From Acephala macrosclerotiorum (lineage: Eukaryota; Ascomycota; Leotiomycetes; Helotiales; Mollisiaceae): a DNA stretch of 64,000 bases. The notes under the pieces are model-generated. The model saw only the letters and a program-made list of their open reading frames with translations. It did not search any database and was not told where the DNA came from. Positions 20,701-32,650 of this stretch are shown here, piece after piece (the first letter of the stretch is position 1; each line of letters begins with the position of its first letter). The stretch lies in the NCBI GenBank assembly GCA_014904845.1, contig MU119327.1, positions 62,001 through 126,000 on the forward strand, given 5' to 3'. The position numbers and the translations under genes were made by a program.

Positions 20701-21480
20701 CAGCTCCTACATATCTTAGAAGTTAGACATATTAACATCAGATAAACTTCACAACAGCATTTACTTTCAATTGCGCTTTCAACCTTGCTTTCAACTTGGT
20801 CCGTTAGAGTTCCCAGACTTTGAGAACACATGATTGTCCCAGCTACTCAAAATCACTCACCAACATAATCCTACTTTCATCCCAACCTATCCATCCGAGA
20901 CCCTGAAACGTCATCAACATCTCCTCCACTGTCAACATCTCCTCCATCGCCAACCTTCCTTCCACTATCAACAAAATCCCCTCCATCGTGAACATCCCAA
21001 CGTGGTCCTCCCCTCCTGACTTTCACCCACAAACACCCCCAAACTCCAGGATCAAACAAAGCGAAAGTCCTTTTAAAGCAGGATACATTGTTGTCCAAGG
21101 CCGGTTCTGGATCCAGTTCAGCTGCTCGTCTTGGTGTTTGAGCTTGGGGTTGTAGAAAGAAGAAGGAGGAGGAATGCTAACTCTTTTGGAAACATCGTTT
21201 TGTAGGCGGTGGGAGGAGGCGAGGAGTATGGGAGAGGTTGGGAGGTGAATTTAGGTGTTTGGGGTGTTTGAATGTGAGAATGTGAGGGCACGAAAGGAGG
21301 AGAGGCGGAGCGAGGTGCAGTGGGAGGAACACTTGAATTCGAACGTCAGGATGGGAAACTAGGCAGGTGAATGTATGAAAGTGGGATGGTCATTCCGATT
21401 TTGCAAATGCCAGATCATAAAGTAAACATTCTCTCAGCATGGGTATCATAGTTGCTGAATTGCGGAAGAGGTCTAGTCTG
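20701..21480. other. Intergenic region with a minisatellite
   Basis: No gene is supported. A short minus-strand ATG frame at 20831-20765 could be a first exon of the decayed gene, but its phase does not fit. The minisatellite at 20918-20992 is listed separately. The remainder is G-rich and purine-biased on the plus strand. Confidence 0.4.
20918..20992. repeat. Minisatellite, 18-21 base units, four copies
   Basis: Units at 20918-20935, 20936-20953, 20954-20971 and 20972-20992 follow the pattern CATCTCCTCCAYYGYCAA with increasing divergence. On the minus strand it reads a Gly/Asp/Val-rich frame, which is probably incidental. Confidence 0.7.
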
Positions 21481-23035
21481 CTAGTAGATATCCCACAGAC
21501 TGACCTTCCCGTCTTTACTACCAACCGCAATCCAATGTGCTGTCTTAGCTTTCAGTAACCTCTCTTCCTTTACCGTCAAGGCTGTTGTTCTATTTACCAA
21601 CTCCTTCCCTCCCTCATCTCCTTCCCTGGTTTCCTCTACCACGTCAGCAAAAGAAACGGCATAGCATCCCTCCTTATGCCACTTCAAGACAGCCAATTCT
21701 TTCATACCCTTTGAGCCATAGACTCTTACTCTGCTATCCCAACCCGCAGTAGCAAAGATCTTGCCATCATTCCTCATTCCCAGGCTCTGCTGTCCCGCAT
21801 GTCCCGTCTTGAGGATCTTCAATGGTACATCGTCGCCTGACTTGATCACCAACTCGTCTGAAGCTGGAATGGGATGTTTGGCAATAATAGCATCAGCCGA
21901 AGATGTTAGGTAGAAATCTTTTGTAGGAGAAACATCCAGAGAGAGGACCGGTTGGGTATGAACCTGAGTCTTGTAAAGTGCGTGCCATGTGTTGTCATAG
22001 TATTGGAAGACGATAGTATGCCCGCTCTCGTAGCCAGCGATGACGGTTAGGTACGAGGTCTGAGGATGGTGGAAGATGGAAAGAGCCATTATCATGCCGC
22101 CTTTGAAAGACTTTGGATTCGGGATATTGTGGATCCGTTGACATGTCGGTAGTTGGAAGATGTCGACCTGTTGTGTGTCAGCAATTATCCAATGCTTATA
22201 CGGATGGACGTACGGTTTCGGAGCTGAGAGTGTTTGGTACTGCTATTAACAACTCTTCTGCAGCTTCATCCTCTGATGCAGTTTTCGATACTTCCGTTTG
22301 TGCGAAGGAACAAAAGTTCATGGTATTGACGTGCAGGATGTGCAGGAGCCATGGCTGCTTTCGTGGTTCTGGTGGGGTGTCCAATGGGAGGACCACGCTC
22401 ATGGACGGTTCATCTCCCTCAGGGAGTTTCCATACGATGAGTCTGTTGTCTTTCCCATGTCTGTGATGGAATTAGAACAGAAAAGAGCAAATTCACAGCA
22501 AGATGCGCCACTTGGAGGATTGGTTCATCAACTGGGGTTGATGCTTATGAGAAGATGTATGCTGATTTGTGATTTGCCCATTGTGACTGGTTCCAATTTC
22601 CCTAACAGCCAAGTACAATGCAACGTAGACATCAACTTAGATGATGTCTCCTTGAAATAGAACCAACATTTAAATGATGATTGATCAACTCCCTCAAAAC
22701 AAAAAATAGCACCCACAGATAGATGAGGATTCAACAGGGTTAACAGAAAGAGCCACGCACGTGATAAGCTTCTCAGGCCCCCACGCATTGATCCCCAGGA
22801 TGGATCCTTCATGGGCTCTCCAAACTGCCACTGGCCTCTTAGTTGCCAAACTCCACACCACGATCCATCCGTCCGAATCACCCGTCAGCAATCGAGTGTT
22901 CGAGCGTATAAAAGCCGTTATGGAGATTTGAGAGCCATGACCACGCAGGATGTAAGCAGGTTGGGCAGGTGGTAGGGCCATTGCTTTCCTGTGATTTTCA
23001 GCACGGGAGTGATGGGTCGATCCCGTTCCTGTCAT
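21481..23035 (-). CDS. ASA1: ASTRA-associated protein 1 (WD40 repeat protein)
   Basis: Exons 23035-22761, 22460-22214 and 22167-21481 join into 402 aa. The first repeat has the typical Asa1 opening [18 protein letters not shown], then [20 protein letters not shown] and [11 protein letters not shown]. The second exon gives [13 protein letters not shown]. Later repeats include [51 protein letters not shown] and the final blade [15 protein letters not shown]. Asa1 belongs to the ASTRA complex with Tra1, Tel2-Tti1-Tti2 and Rvb1/2, which helps mature PIKK kinases; the human relative is GNB1L. Either Met1 or the Met before ALPPAQPAY could be the start. The first intron is unusually long (300 bases) and carries one copy of a dispersed repeat. 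Confidence 0.9.
22564..22628. repeat. Dispersed repeat, copy 1 (inside the first ASA1 intron)
   Basis: The sequence from 22564 matches 57469-57533 without gaps at about 80 percent by my count. The identical blocks include GATTTGTGAT and CCAAGTACAAT. It lies on the strand opposite to ASA1 transcription. Confidence 0.6.
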
Positions 23036-25120
23036 CTATCGATCGGGATAAAGATTCGCTAGTGATTATCAATGGCGTCTTGAGATTCCGGGGTTGTTGT
23101 TGTTAGCTGCTGCATCAGGCGTGCTGCCATGAATGTCTGCATGGAACTTGGACACCGCGAACTGCAAAGGTCCGAATAAGGTTGTGATCCAACGGGTTTG
23201 CATGCGTTATGCAGAGAGTCATGGCTGAATGCTATTCAGAGGTCTGCGTGCATTCTGGTGACGTTCGTGAGAGGTTGGATCTATTTTATGACACGGCTAA
23301 AGATTCCTTTGAAGATATTCGGTTGGTATGGTTATCTAAAATTCTAATTTTATTGCTCCTTCCCGTCCAAGGTCCTGGTAAGAAATCGCATTTACCCCTG
23401 TTCAATTTTGAAATACACGTGACTAGACGTTAAAATTAACGCCGATGAATCTCCGTTGGAGGTTTCCCGCCTCATCTCGCTGCATGCCAGAAATGCATCA
23501 CAGACAGACACCTTGACACCCTCACACATCATGATAGGACCTTTGACGAGAGGCGCAGGGTGAACTGCAGGATGCAGATGCAAGAACCAGGTTGGAGTTT
23601 CGGCACATCAAGACCCCAAACCTCAGATCATGCCAATGCTCCCTGAACCAGCGAATCGTTTGTCGGTGTAGAGCATTTGCAGCCTCGCGCAAGCCAAGCG
23701 GCTGCACTTGTCACCGTCGCACCGAAGCAGGACGTCTTACTGGTACAGCAGCAGGTCTTGGAACTCTAAGAACAATTAGACAGCTTGCTGCATCCCGTCG
23801 GTGTGCGATCGTGGCCCGTCTCGACTGTCAAAAACGCTCTTGATCGGCACGCCTCTGGCTGTTGAAATGCCTCCAGCTCGGTCGGAAACACCCCATCCGA
23901 TGTGTCTCTCATACACGGCGAACAGAGCCCTGTTTGAGCACCATGGCTGTGCTAGAGGGTGGGAACACAGCATCCAGCATCACATCCAGCATCACATCCA
24001 GGATAGGTCGTCCCTGGTCAAGCTTTTCTCCTCAAAAGTCCCAGACCAATCACTTCCTACCGGCATTTTCAAGGCTTTGGATGCTGTACAGCTCCTGCGG
24101 CAGCTCTCTGACAGCCGCGAACAATTATTCATGGAAACGCAATGGAACACTCGGGTAGAGTAGGAAGAACACTGGAACACCAGAAGCAAAAGTAGCAGTT
24201 ACAGGGCAGCTTTGCGCAAGATCGAGATTCGAGAAAGCTCTGACGGAATCATTAATTTATATCCCTGGCGAACAAGATCGACTCCATTCCGACTCAAGTC
24301 AATAGAACCGTTCAAGGCGCTGCACTTCCCGCTGATTAGATTGCCTCGGACGGGCTGGAGAGGAACGAGGCTTGAATTTAGATACGCCTCTGACGATTGC
24401 GCCGGGATTGGCCTCTCCAGTACACGGGATCGAGGTGGGATTGGAGATGTATGCCCTGAACCGAGGGCCTGGCCGCTGAAGAACATGAACAAGTGAACAT
24501 CTCCCGCTGGGACGCGGTAATCGAAGCTGCACTAACAAAGCTCTCGAACCTCCTTTCCACATCCTCAGTCACATCTCCCAAAGCGTGCAAGTATCTTCTG
24601 TGCAACATTCCACCACGCCCCTGTCCTCCACACTTTCTCGTTCCTTATTACTAGCTCCGAAGCCTCCACCACAACACTCCAGACGAAACGCAACTCGAAC
24701 CGGAAAGGCTGTGGAGCTCGTCGCGATTGATTGACCAATATCAACTTCACTCCCTCGATACCAGCAATTATTTACGAATATTCGACAGCATATCCACAAC
24801 TTTGCGCCCGCATAGAATTCGCCATCCATTGTTCTTGGCCCAAGGAGGTTTCAAGTCTTTTACCTAGGTCTCGCCCAAGTAGCGTTCGCCGGATCGTCGA
24901 CCCTCCGCACACTTTCTTCTTAGATCAGATCATCTTGCGCCCTCTCGCGGAACTGTCTGCCATTGTTCCTACGAAATAATCCTTGGCTGTATGCTGCACC
25001 TCGAAAATTCCTTGTGAAAGCCAATGTCAGTAGCGGAAGGTCAAAGCATTCAACAAGTCAATTCCTGCGAGACATCGCAGAGTCTTCATCGTGGCGGCCT
25101 ACGATAACCAAGGCTATCTC
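23036..25120. other. Two-kilobase intergenic region upstream of the Zn2Cys6 regulator
   Basis: No gene is supported. Small frames on both strands overlap and have no domains. A short direct repeat CATCCAGCATCACATCCAG occurs around 23970-24002. The final 400 bases are pyrimidine-rich and probably form the long 5' leader of the regulator gene, with several upstream ATGs (for example 25024). Long leaders with upstream reading frames are common for fungal regulators. Confidence 0.45.
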
Positions 25121-27418
25121 ATGCCGGGTTTTGACATCGAGTATCCTTCGCCACTATATTCGGCTTCAACGGCTTCGGATTTGACACCGGTTGGAGACCA
25201 GCAATTCTCTCCTTCGTCATACATCAGTGATATCAATCCACGGCCTGCAAAGAAGCAACGAATCGCCCCTCCCGTTACCTCGGTCAAAAAAGAGTCGAAG
25301 AAGAATACACAGATGACAGCGGAAATTCCAGGCGGGGATGCGGTTGAGGGAGCTGCAAGCAAGCCGAAGCGTGTGAGGACCGGTTGCTTGACATGCCGTG
25401 AGAGGTATGCATTGCATGGTCCATTGGTTGGCAGGTCTAACAAATTGCAGACATCTGAAGTGCGATGAGGGGCTCCCACATTGTCAAAATTGTCGAAAGT
25501 CAAGTCGAGTTTGCAAGAGAGGTGTCCGTCTGAACTTTATCGATACTACCGTCAAGAGTCCGCCAATAATTCCACCCACGGCCGACTGGAAAGGTACGAA
25601 CACTCTGCTTTCGTCTCTACATATGCTAATTTGTCTAGTAAAATTTCAAGATGAGTCCCGCGAGATTGCATCCGAGTATAAGGGGGGTTTGGGACGGTAT
25701 GCACACCTGGATCAGACGATTACCCCTCCTCGAGAGACGCAGATAGAATTTCCTGTCCGACCTATGATCGTCGAAGCCATGGATGACAGCAATGCATTAC
25801 CTCCGATACAGACAGGTGGATATTCGGACAATGGACTTGGGATGAAGCAGGAATATTCTCATTCAAGACAAGCCAGTCGGCACCACTCCCATGCGGGAAG
25901 CGAGATCTCTTTCCTTACCGCTCCTACGGCCGCCACGTATAGCAACGACAGTCCATTAACTCCGCCAAACGAGTCTCGGCGGTATCTCAATACGCCCGAA
26001 GAAGTTCTATTCATGCAAGTCTTCGTCGAGGAGGTCGGCTTGTGGATGGACAGTATGGATCCGCAAAAGCACTTTTCGAGACTTCTTCCTTTTCACGCCC
26101 TTTCCGAACCTATGCTTCTTAATGCATTCCTTGCATGTGGAGCTCGTCATCTCACTTTGGTCAATCCTATATATCACGAAGACAAGGCCCTTTTCTACTA
26201 CGACACCGCTACGACCCAACTTCTCCGGTCTTTACAAAACCCTGACAGGGATACAGTATGCTGCGCGACTACAGCTGTTATCTTAAATGTCTACGAAATT
26301 ATGTCTGAACGAGCTATGCAACGGATGAACCACATTGCAGGTGCTCGGGCGCTAATCAAAGAATGTGGATGGAATGCAAGAAGCACCGGAGTAGGTGCTG
26401 CTTGTTTCTGGTTGAATGTTGGCATGGAGCTTCTAAGTTGTCTACATTTCAACTGGCAAGTTGCCTGGGAACCAGATCAATGGGGCCTGGATATGAACTT
26501 CCAACAAGAGACCGAATCCGGGAAAGAGGAGATCTGGGTTTATCGAATGCTATATATTGTGGGTAAGATCGCCAACTTCAGAGCATCGATACCACGATTC
26601 CAAGAGGCATCACCACACGACGAGCAGATTCGCCTCCAGACCAGATACGCCGAGTGGCAGCGATTGAAAGGCCTGTGTGACAGCTGGAATGAGACAATCC
26701 CTCGAACGATGCAACCAATGGGATACCTGCATCCTTCTCAGACGAGCTCGAAATCCGCCTTTCCAGAAGTTTGGTGTGTCTCGAAATAGCAAAAACTCAT
26801 CCAAAATCCATACTAATCAAATGCAGGCTTATCAAACGTGCCACAATCGTCGGTCGTCTGTTCTACCACACCGCTATGTGTCTCCTAGCACAAATTAACC
26901 CTTTACTCTCAAAAGATACAGAGGAAATGAATAGGATCCAAATGCAACATGCCCACCTCATCTGTGGAATCGTCGCACACGTCAAAGACCGAGGCGTTGC
27001 AAGCGTCGCCCTCCGCTCCCTCGCCATCGCCGCCGAATGCCTAATCGTCCGTCGAGAACAAGAAGAAGTCCTCGAAATCTTCGAGAAGATCCGAAAAGAA
27101 ACAGGCTGGAAAGTCGGGTTTCTGAATAAAGAGCTCCGTGCGAAATGGGGATGGCAGCACGAGGATGCACAGCAGAATTTGATTGCACAGCAATCTTCTG
27201 GTAGCTCGTTGGGAAACTTCTTTCCGAGCACGACGCAAGGCTCGAATTCTGGGAGTAGTTTGCCGCCGGCGCCGCCGCAGCCGAGACCGAGCGCGATGCC
27301 CAGTGGGATTTTGAATCCGTTGTTGAAGACGGCAGATTTTTCGTTGCCGAATCATCCGTATCAGCAGTATTATCAGCCGCCGAATCATCACAATTCTTTT
27401 GCTCATAGCTATATATGA
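25121..27418 (+). CDS. Zn2Cys6 fungal transcription factor
   Basis: Exons 25121-25404, 25451-25593, 25639-26773 and 26827-27418 give 717 aa. After a Ser/Pro-rich start with a basic patch (PRPAKKQRIAPP) comes the binuclear zinc cluster [20 protein letters not shown] followed by CQNC and VC, with Cys89, 92, 99, 106, 109 and 116. The first intron interrupts the cluster, as in many fungal members. The middle homology region about residues 300-600 (EEVLFMQVFVEEVGLWMDSM, HFSRLLPFHALSEPMLLNAF, CGARHLTL) and helices such as VALRSLAIAAECLIVRREQE mark the fungal-specific transcription factor domain of the ARCA-like type. The C-terminus is a Pro/Ser/Gln/Asn-rich tail. It should bind DNA in the nucleus; its target genes are unknown. 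The frame is open upstream of the ATG with a GTG at 25091, so a 5' exon cannot be excluded. Confidence 0.9.
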
Positions 27419-28323
27419 GCTACTTGCGGAACCTTTTACTGACTATAGCGAGCCTCGGCTTTGCTTTGGGTTTTGGACGAGCTCTAGAGAAAACAGGCTC
27501 TGAGCTTTGGGGTCTGGGAGCCAAATCATCCTTGAGGAGATGAAGGGACACGAATCACGAAGTACATGATACCCTTCATCTTTCATACCTTTGGTTTGGT
27601 CAATATGGGAATTGCATATGTGTGGATATCATGAGAGCAAAGAAGCATGGAGTTCTGGTCTGGCCAGTCTGATCTGGGGTTACATCAAGACTGGATTGCA
27701 TTGTTGGCTTGGTCGGTACTCGCTGGAAGCAAGTTTGTACGTTGACTTGCATGTTGAATGCTGGTCTCACAGTGGCTTGGGCTGGCTCTGTGTAGCAATG
27801 CCCAAGCCTCTGAAAAGAAATGATAATGTATGAATCACGAACATCTGCACAAGTTCACGAATTCATTGTTCGAGATCCCGATTTTGGTTTGCTTCCTTTT
27901 GGACCCTGTGTCTCACTATGCCAGGGACTTCGGTTATTCTTGTCCTTTTCTTGCCCGTTGAGAACAAAAGCAAGACGGTGGCTTGAGATCTGATGCAATG
28001 GCTCAATCCTGCATCCTTTTCCTGAGACAGGTGCTCGCCCGTGATTCGGATTCGAGGTCTTTGATGCACGAGCAAGTCTAGGAGGATTGTTCGGGTCATG
28101 GCCGGATCTGCCAGCTTCCTGCTGAATCTAAAAGCCTCGTTTGTTTCAGTCCTCGTGCGCGGGGTTGGTCTCCTCTTTGAATCTTGATTTGTTCTTCCGA
28201 GAATCTCGAATGGAGATCTGATAAGATGGCCAGGTTTGCCAGATGTATTTCTATCTCATGGGTGAAAAGGCCGTAGACTTTAGTTCTTGGTTTGAGTTGG
28301 GTATTCCGTTTGTCGAAAGCCAT
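27419..28323. other. Intergenic region between two convergent genes
   Basis: This is 3' flanking DNA of the regulator gene and of POP4. The frames 27591-27833 (plus), 27863-28099 and 28096-28323 (minus) have no domain and no homologous look. I see nothing structured. Confidence 0.45.
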
Positions 28324-29070
28324 TCAGAGATCCGGCAGAAAGTGCGTCTTGAACTTCCTGTTCGCCCTATCCGTAGCCCGATACTGGAACTGATTCCCAT
28401 GCAATTCAAATACCACATCCCTCACGTTCCTCACCCCCTTCTCCCCTTCTTTCTTATCCCCTCCACCATCCTCCCCACCTTCCCCAACCACAGCCTCCTC
28501 CCTCTTCGGCCTCGGGACCCTAACCCTAAAAACTGTCCCCTCCTTTGGTAAACTCTTAACCTTATCTCCCTTCGTGACAACTACAAAAACACCCTTCGAA
28601 TCTCTAACCACAATCCCCTTAACCCCAACTCGAGAAACGCATCTACTTCTCACCACCTCAATCTCCGCACCGTGGAAATCCGCGCTGCAGATCTTTGCAG
28701 CTTCTCCCTGGCCTAGACATCTTTCCTCATCCCCTTCGAAGAGAATCTCTTGCATATATCCCACCCAGAGCTTATGTAGTCCGAGATAAAGGGTGTATTT
28801 TTGCGAAGAGGAGGGGATGTCGTAGAGGCATAGAGAGCGTTTCTGACGAGCGGATAGGGGGCGGGGCTTTTGTTTCTTTCGAAGATCGGTAACGGCACGT
28901 AGGCGTGCAGCTCGACGCTGTAGTTGAGGGTTTGGTTCGGTTGGTTTGAGGTGGAGGGGACGGGACTTTATTTTCTCGGTGTAAATTTTTGTTGCTGTGT
29001 CCGGGGAGTAGGCGCGGCGGAGGAGGGATAGGGGAAGATTTGGATCTGAAGGGGCGATTGGTTTGTTCAT
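28324..29070 (-). CDS. POP4: RNase P/RNase MRP subunit Pop4 (Rpp29)
   Basis: This is a single-exon gene of 248 aa. The Pop4/p29 domain fills the C-terminal two thirds: YTLYLGLHKLWVGYMQEIL, ADFHGAEIEVVRSRCVSRVG, KGIVVRDSKGVFVVVTKGD, SLPKEGTVFRVRVP and FELHGNQFQYRATDRANRKF are classic strands of the Sm-like barrel. The N-terminal third is Arg/Lys-rich (LRKKQKPRPLSARQKRSLC), as in eukaryotic homologues. An acidic Gly-rich insert (about residues 190-215) sits between two strands, longer than in yeast. The protein binds the catalytic RNA in RNase P (tRNA 5' processing) and RNase MRP (rRNA processing). The gene starts 282 bases from the divergent acyltransferase gene. Confidence 0.93.
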   Translation of the reverse strand: MNKPIAPSDPNLPLSLLRRAYSPDTATKIYTEKIKSRPLHLKPTEPNPQLQRRAARLRAVTDLRKKQKPRPLSARQKRSLCLYDIPSSSQKYTLYLGLHKLWVGYMQEILFEGDEERCLGQGEAAKICSADFHGAEIEVVRSRCVSRVGVKGIVVRDSKGVFVVVTKGDKVKSLPKEGTVFRVRVPRPKREEAVVGEGGEDGGGDKKEGEKGVRNVRDVVFELHGNQFQYRATDRANRKFKTHFLPDL

Positions 29071-29352
29071 CGTGAAGTTGTCGTGGGTTGTGAGTTAGAT
29101 GGAGCTGTGAGGTGGGATGGGATGGAGGGGAGCTTTCACATGCTGAGATCTAAAAAATTTAGCGTGCGGCTTGTTCCGAAGATCCCCCAGATTCTGGGCA
29201 TTGTCCATGCCGAGGCGAGCCACCCCAGCTTTTCTCATGTCCCTCTTCTACGGGTACAACATTCGACACAACGACGTCGCTATGATTCTGCTACGAATTC
29301 CTTTGACTCTGAAGATATAAAGAAATAGATTTCGCTTACGAAACAAGACGAG

Positions 29353-31955
29353 ATGGCAGACTCACATTCGCCGCGTACCTCGGCACCGGATTTGGAGATT
29401 TTGGGGGATCAGGTTACGCTGCATCCGAGTGGTTACATTGAGCCTCCTGAACGACAACGGGGTGGTGGGGATAAGGAGAGGAACTTGGTGGAGCATATGG
29501 CGAGGTTTAGGAGTAGTCCTTTAGAGTATGTACTCCTAGCTATTGTTGAAGAATCGGAGAGTAATTGTGTACAGGTTTCTCAGAGAAGTTTCACTCCATG
29601 TCTCTGGAACTGGATGGCGCGCGTACGATCATTTTATCGGACAGCCTATTTTCTATCCTGGGTTTTCGGAGAATATGGCGCAGGCTGTGCTTTCGACTCC
29701 TATTTTGCAGAAACGAATAACGGAATTGGCGGAGAAGAGGATAGCGGTCGAAGAGCGACAAGGACTGTTGAATACGGAGGACTCATTATATGCCGCAAAA
29801 CGAAGCCAAAGGGAACAAGTCATTGAACAAAGTCTCCAGGAGCTATGCGAGAAGTTGACAGGGGATATGATTTGCAAGATGGAAAGTCGACCATTTATAA
29901 GAGGGGCATATTACCTTTGCACACAGCTTTTGACGAGAGCATATCATCAGGGAATACATGTCTCGAGTGAGGAAGTTATTAGGCTGCGGACTGTTGCGGA
30001 GAAGGCGGAAAAGAATAAGCAGAGCATCATTTTTCTGCCGTGTCATAGGAGTCATGTCGATTATGTCTCTTTGCAACTTATTTGCTATAGATTGGGCTTG
30101 GCATTGCCTACGGTGGTGGCCGGGGATAATCTGAACTTCCCTGCAGTGGGAAGCTTCTTGCAACATGCTGGTAGGTGACAATCTCTGAGTGAAACAGAGA
30201 CACTCTAACTTCAGTAGGGGCTATGTGGATTAGACGGAGCTTCGGTGACGATGTGCTATATACGACGCTTGTGCAGTCGTACATTGATACTCTCTTACAA
30301 GGAGGATTCAATTTTGAATGTTTCGTAGAGGGAGGAAGGTCAAGAACTGGAAAATTGTTACCTCCCAAGTTCGGCATTTTGGGCTTCATTCTAGACAGCA
30401 TTCTATCTGGCCGGGTCCAAGATGCTATTATATGTCCCGTTAGTACTCAGTATGACAAGGTCATTGAGACTGAAGGCTATGTCACCGAATTACTTGGTGT
30501 TCCAAAGAAGAAGGAAAATTTGGCGGATTTCTTATCCGCGTCTTCAGTACTCTCATTGAAGCTTGGGAGAGTGGATGTCAGATTCCATGAACCTTGGAGT
30601 CTACGAGAGTTCATCCAAGAGCAGCAATCAAGGACCACCGGCATTCCAAAGTCAATGGATATGAAGAGTATCACGGATCCCGCCACGAGACAGAAGTTGC
30701 TTCGAACATTGGGCTACAAAGTTCTTTCAGACATCAACGCAGTATCGGTGGTTATGCCTACAGCGCTGATTGGAACTGTACTTCTGACATTGAGAGGAAG
30801 AGGCGTTGGAAAAACAGAATTGATACGACGAGTCGAATGGCTCAGCGATCGTGTCAGGTCAAAAGGTGGTCGAGTTGCACATTTCGGTAATTCGCCGACC
30901 TCGGTGGTCATCGAGCGCGGTCTCGACGTCCTTGGCAAAGACCTTGTCGGTGTAGTGGAAGGTCTGCCAGAACGAACGTACTACGCTGTGGACCGTTTCC
31001 AGTTGTCGTTCTACCGGAACATGATAATCCACCTTTTCATCACCGAAGCACTAGTCAGCGCGAGTCTATACACTCGAGTCAAGCGAGGTGGTGGACCAGA
31101 CAACCAGAGAGTGTCGTACGAAGAGCTTCGAGAGCAGGTGTTATTCTTATCCCAGCTGTTCAGGGGGGAATTCATCTACCCCACCGATGGTCTTGAAGTG
31201 AACTTGGATAACACACTCCGAGCACTAGAGGCAGACAAAATCATCGAGCTTTCTCGAGATGGCGAAGGCAAGATCACAGCAGTCGGCCTAGCTGACGCAG
31301 AACGCGCTGCAGGACGAGAGAATTACGACTTCTACTGCTTCCTGATCTGGCCGTTCGTCGAAGCATTCTGGCTCGCAGGCGTTGCGATGATGGGTCTCAC
31401 ACCTCCTCTTAACTACCAAGGAGATGGCTGGCTAGACGTCAAGAAATGTCAAGATAGCGCACAACTAGTAACTATCCTCCCGCTTTCCCAACACACTCTT
31501 TTCTAACATATCCCTAGCTTGGCAAAACCCTCTACCATCAAGGCGACCTCTCCTACTTCGAAGCCGTCAACAAAGAAACCCTCAAAAACGCCTGGACCCG
31601 CTTTGAAGAAGAAGGCGTCCTAATCGTCGCCAAATCCCGCAACACGAAAATCCAACCCCGAGCAAAACTCGATCCGAACTGGTCACCAGCTCGTAATCCT
31701 CAAACCGGCCATATCGTGCCCGAAGGTCGATTATGGGATTTCATAGAGAAGATTGCGCAGAGTAGGAGAGAGGGGAAGAATAGGAGGGATGGAGCGACGG
31801 TTAGTACGAGGGTGTTGAGACATACGGAGACGATTGGAGAGACGTTGTTTAAGGTTGGTGTTGGGGAGGGGGAGGGCATGAGTGAGGAGGATAAGGTGCT
31901 GTTGAAGAAGCAGCAGAGGAGGAGGTTGGCGATGCAGGCTAGGGCGCATTTGTGA
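29353..31955 (+). CDS. PlsB-type glycerol-3-phosphate / dihydroxyacetone-phosphate acyltransferase
   Basis: Exons 29353-29525, 29575-30170, 30218-31467 and 31518-31955 give 818 aa. Acyltransferase motif I is LPCHRSHVDYVSL with His215 and Asp220 (HX4D). Motif II is in GAMWIRRSFG, motif III is FVEGGRSRTGKLLPPKFG, and motif IV lies near AIICPVSTQYDKVIE. This set and the size place it with bacterial PlsB, mammalian GPAT1 and peroxisomal GNPAT, not with the yeast Gat1/Gat2 enzymes. A large C-terminal helical domain follows. The last three residues are AHL, which fits the relaxed PTS1 consensus [SAC]-[KRH]-L, and the human GNPAT ends in AKL. I therefore infer a peroxisomal DHAP or glycerol-3-phosphate acyltransferase. 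The C-terminal 120 residues are Arg/Lys-rich. Confidence 0.9.
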
Positions 31956-32619
31956 TGAGTTAGATGTATTTATCTGTATGTGTATTGATACCACGCTTAT
32001 GAAGAGCTTGTCAACAGGTAGACGAACAACGAAGCGAATGGAGCGATTATCTACTGAGCACAGCCGAAGAATTTCTCCTGAGCCCGAGCCGAACCTGGCC
32101 CCACTTTACGAGCTTGGGAAGCGAAATGGCATGTATAGATTTAAATAAGCACCCTTTTCAACATCAATCCGTCTAGGCCACTAAGTCGGACGTGGCCATT
32201 CGAATTAGGCGGATTGTATCGCATACGAAAACACATAAAAAACGAATCTATATGATCAGTTTCCTGCTGTTGCCATCTCTCCCCACGCTTGAAACACAGC
32301 GTGCGAAGAGTGGTTAAGGTTTTTGCTTCTTTTTCTGTTTCTTTGTTTTCTTTGAGCGCGGCTAGAGCTTGCCGTGATTCTTTACGATTGTTTTTCTTAT
32401 GGAATTCTCTTGCGGAATTTGGTTACAGTTTGATTTTTTGGCGGGATTTTTTCGGGACTTTGGACAGAGGAAAAGGGGGTGGGTCTAAGCGAGCGAGCTC
32501 CCATGAGCGGGGAAGCGCTTGGGGTTGAGGAGATGGAGAAGCGGACCCTTTCTCGGAAAACGGGAGCTCTAGGGTGAACAGCCTCTTTGTTAAAGCTCGC
32601 GGCATCGGGCTCATATTTG

Positions 32620-32650
<31 letters not shown>

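Noticed and set aside
20918..20992. CRISPR-like repeat array
   Set aside because: The units are directly adjacent with no spacers and diverge gradually, so it is a minisatellite in a fungal genome.
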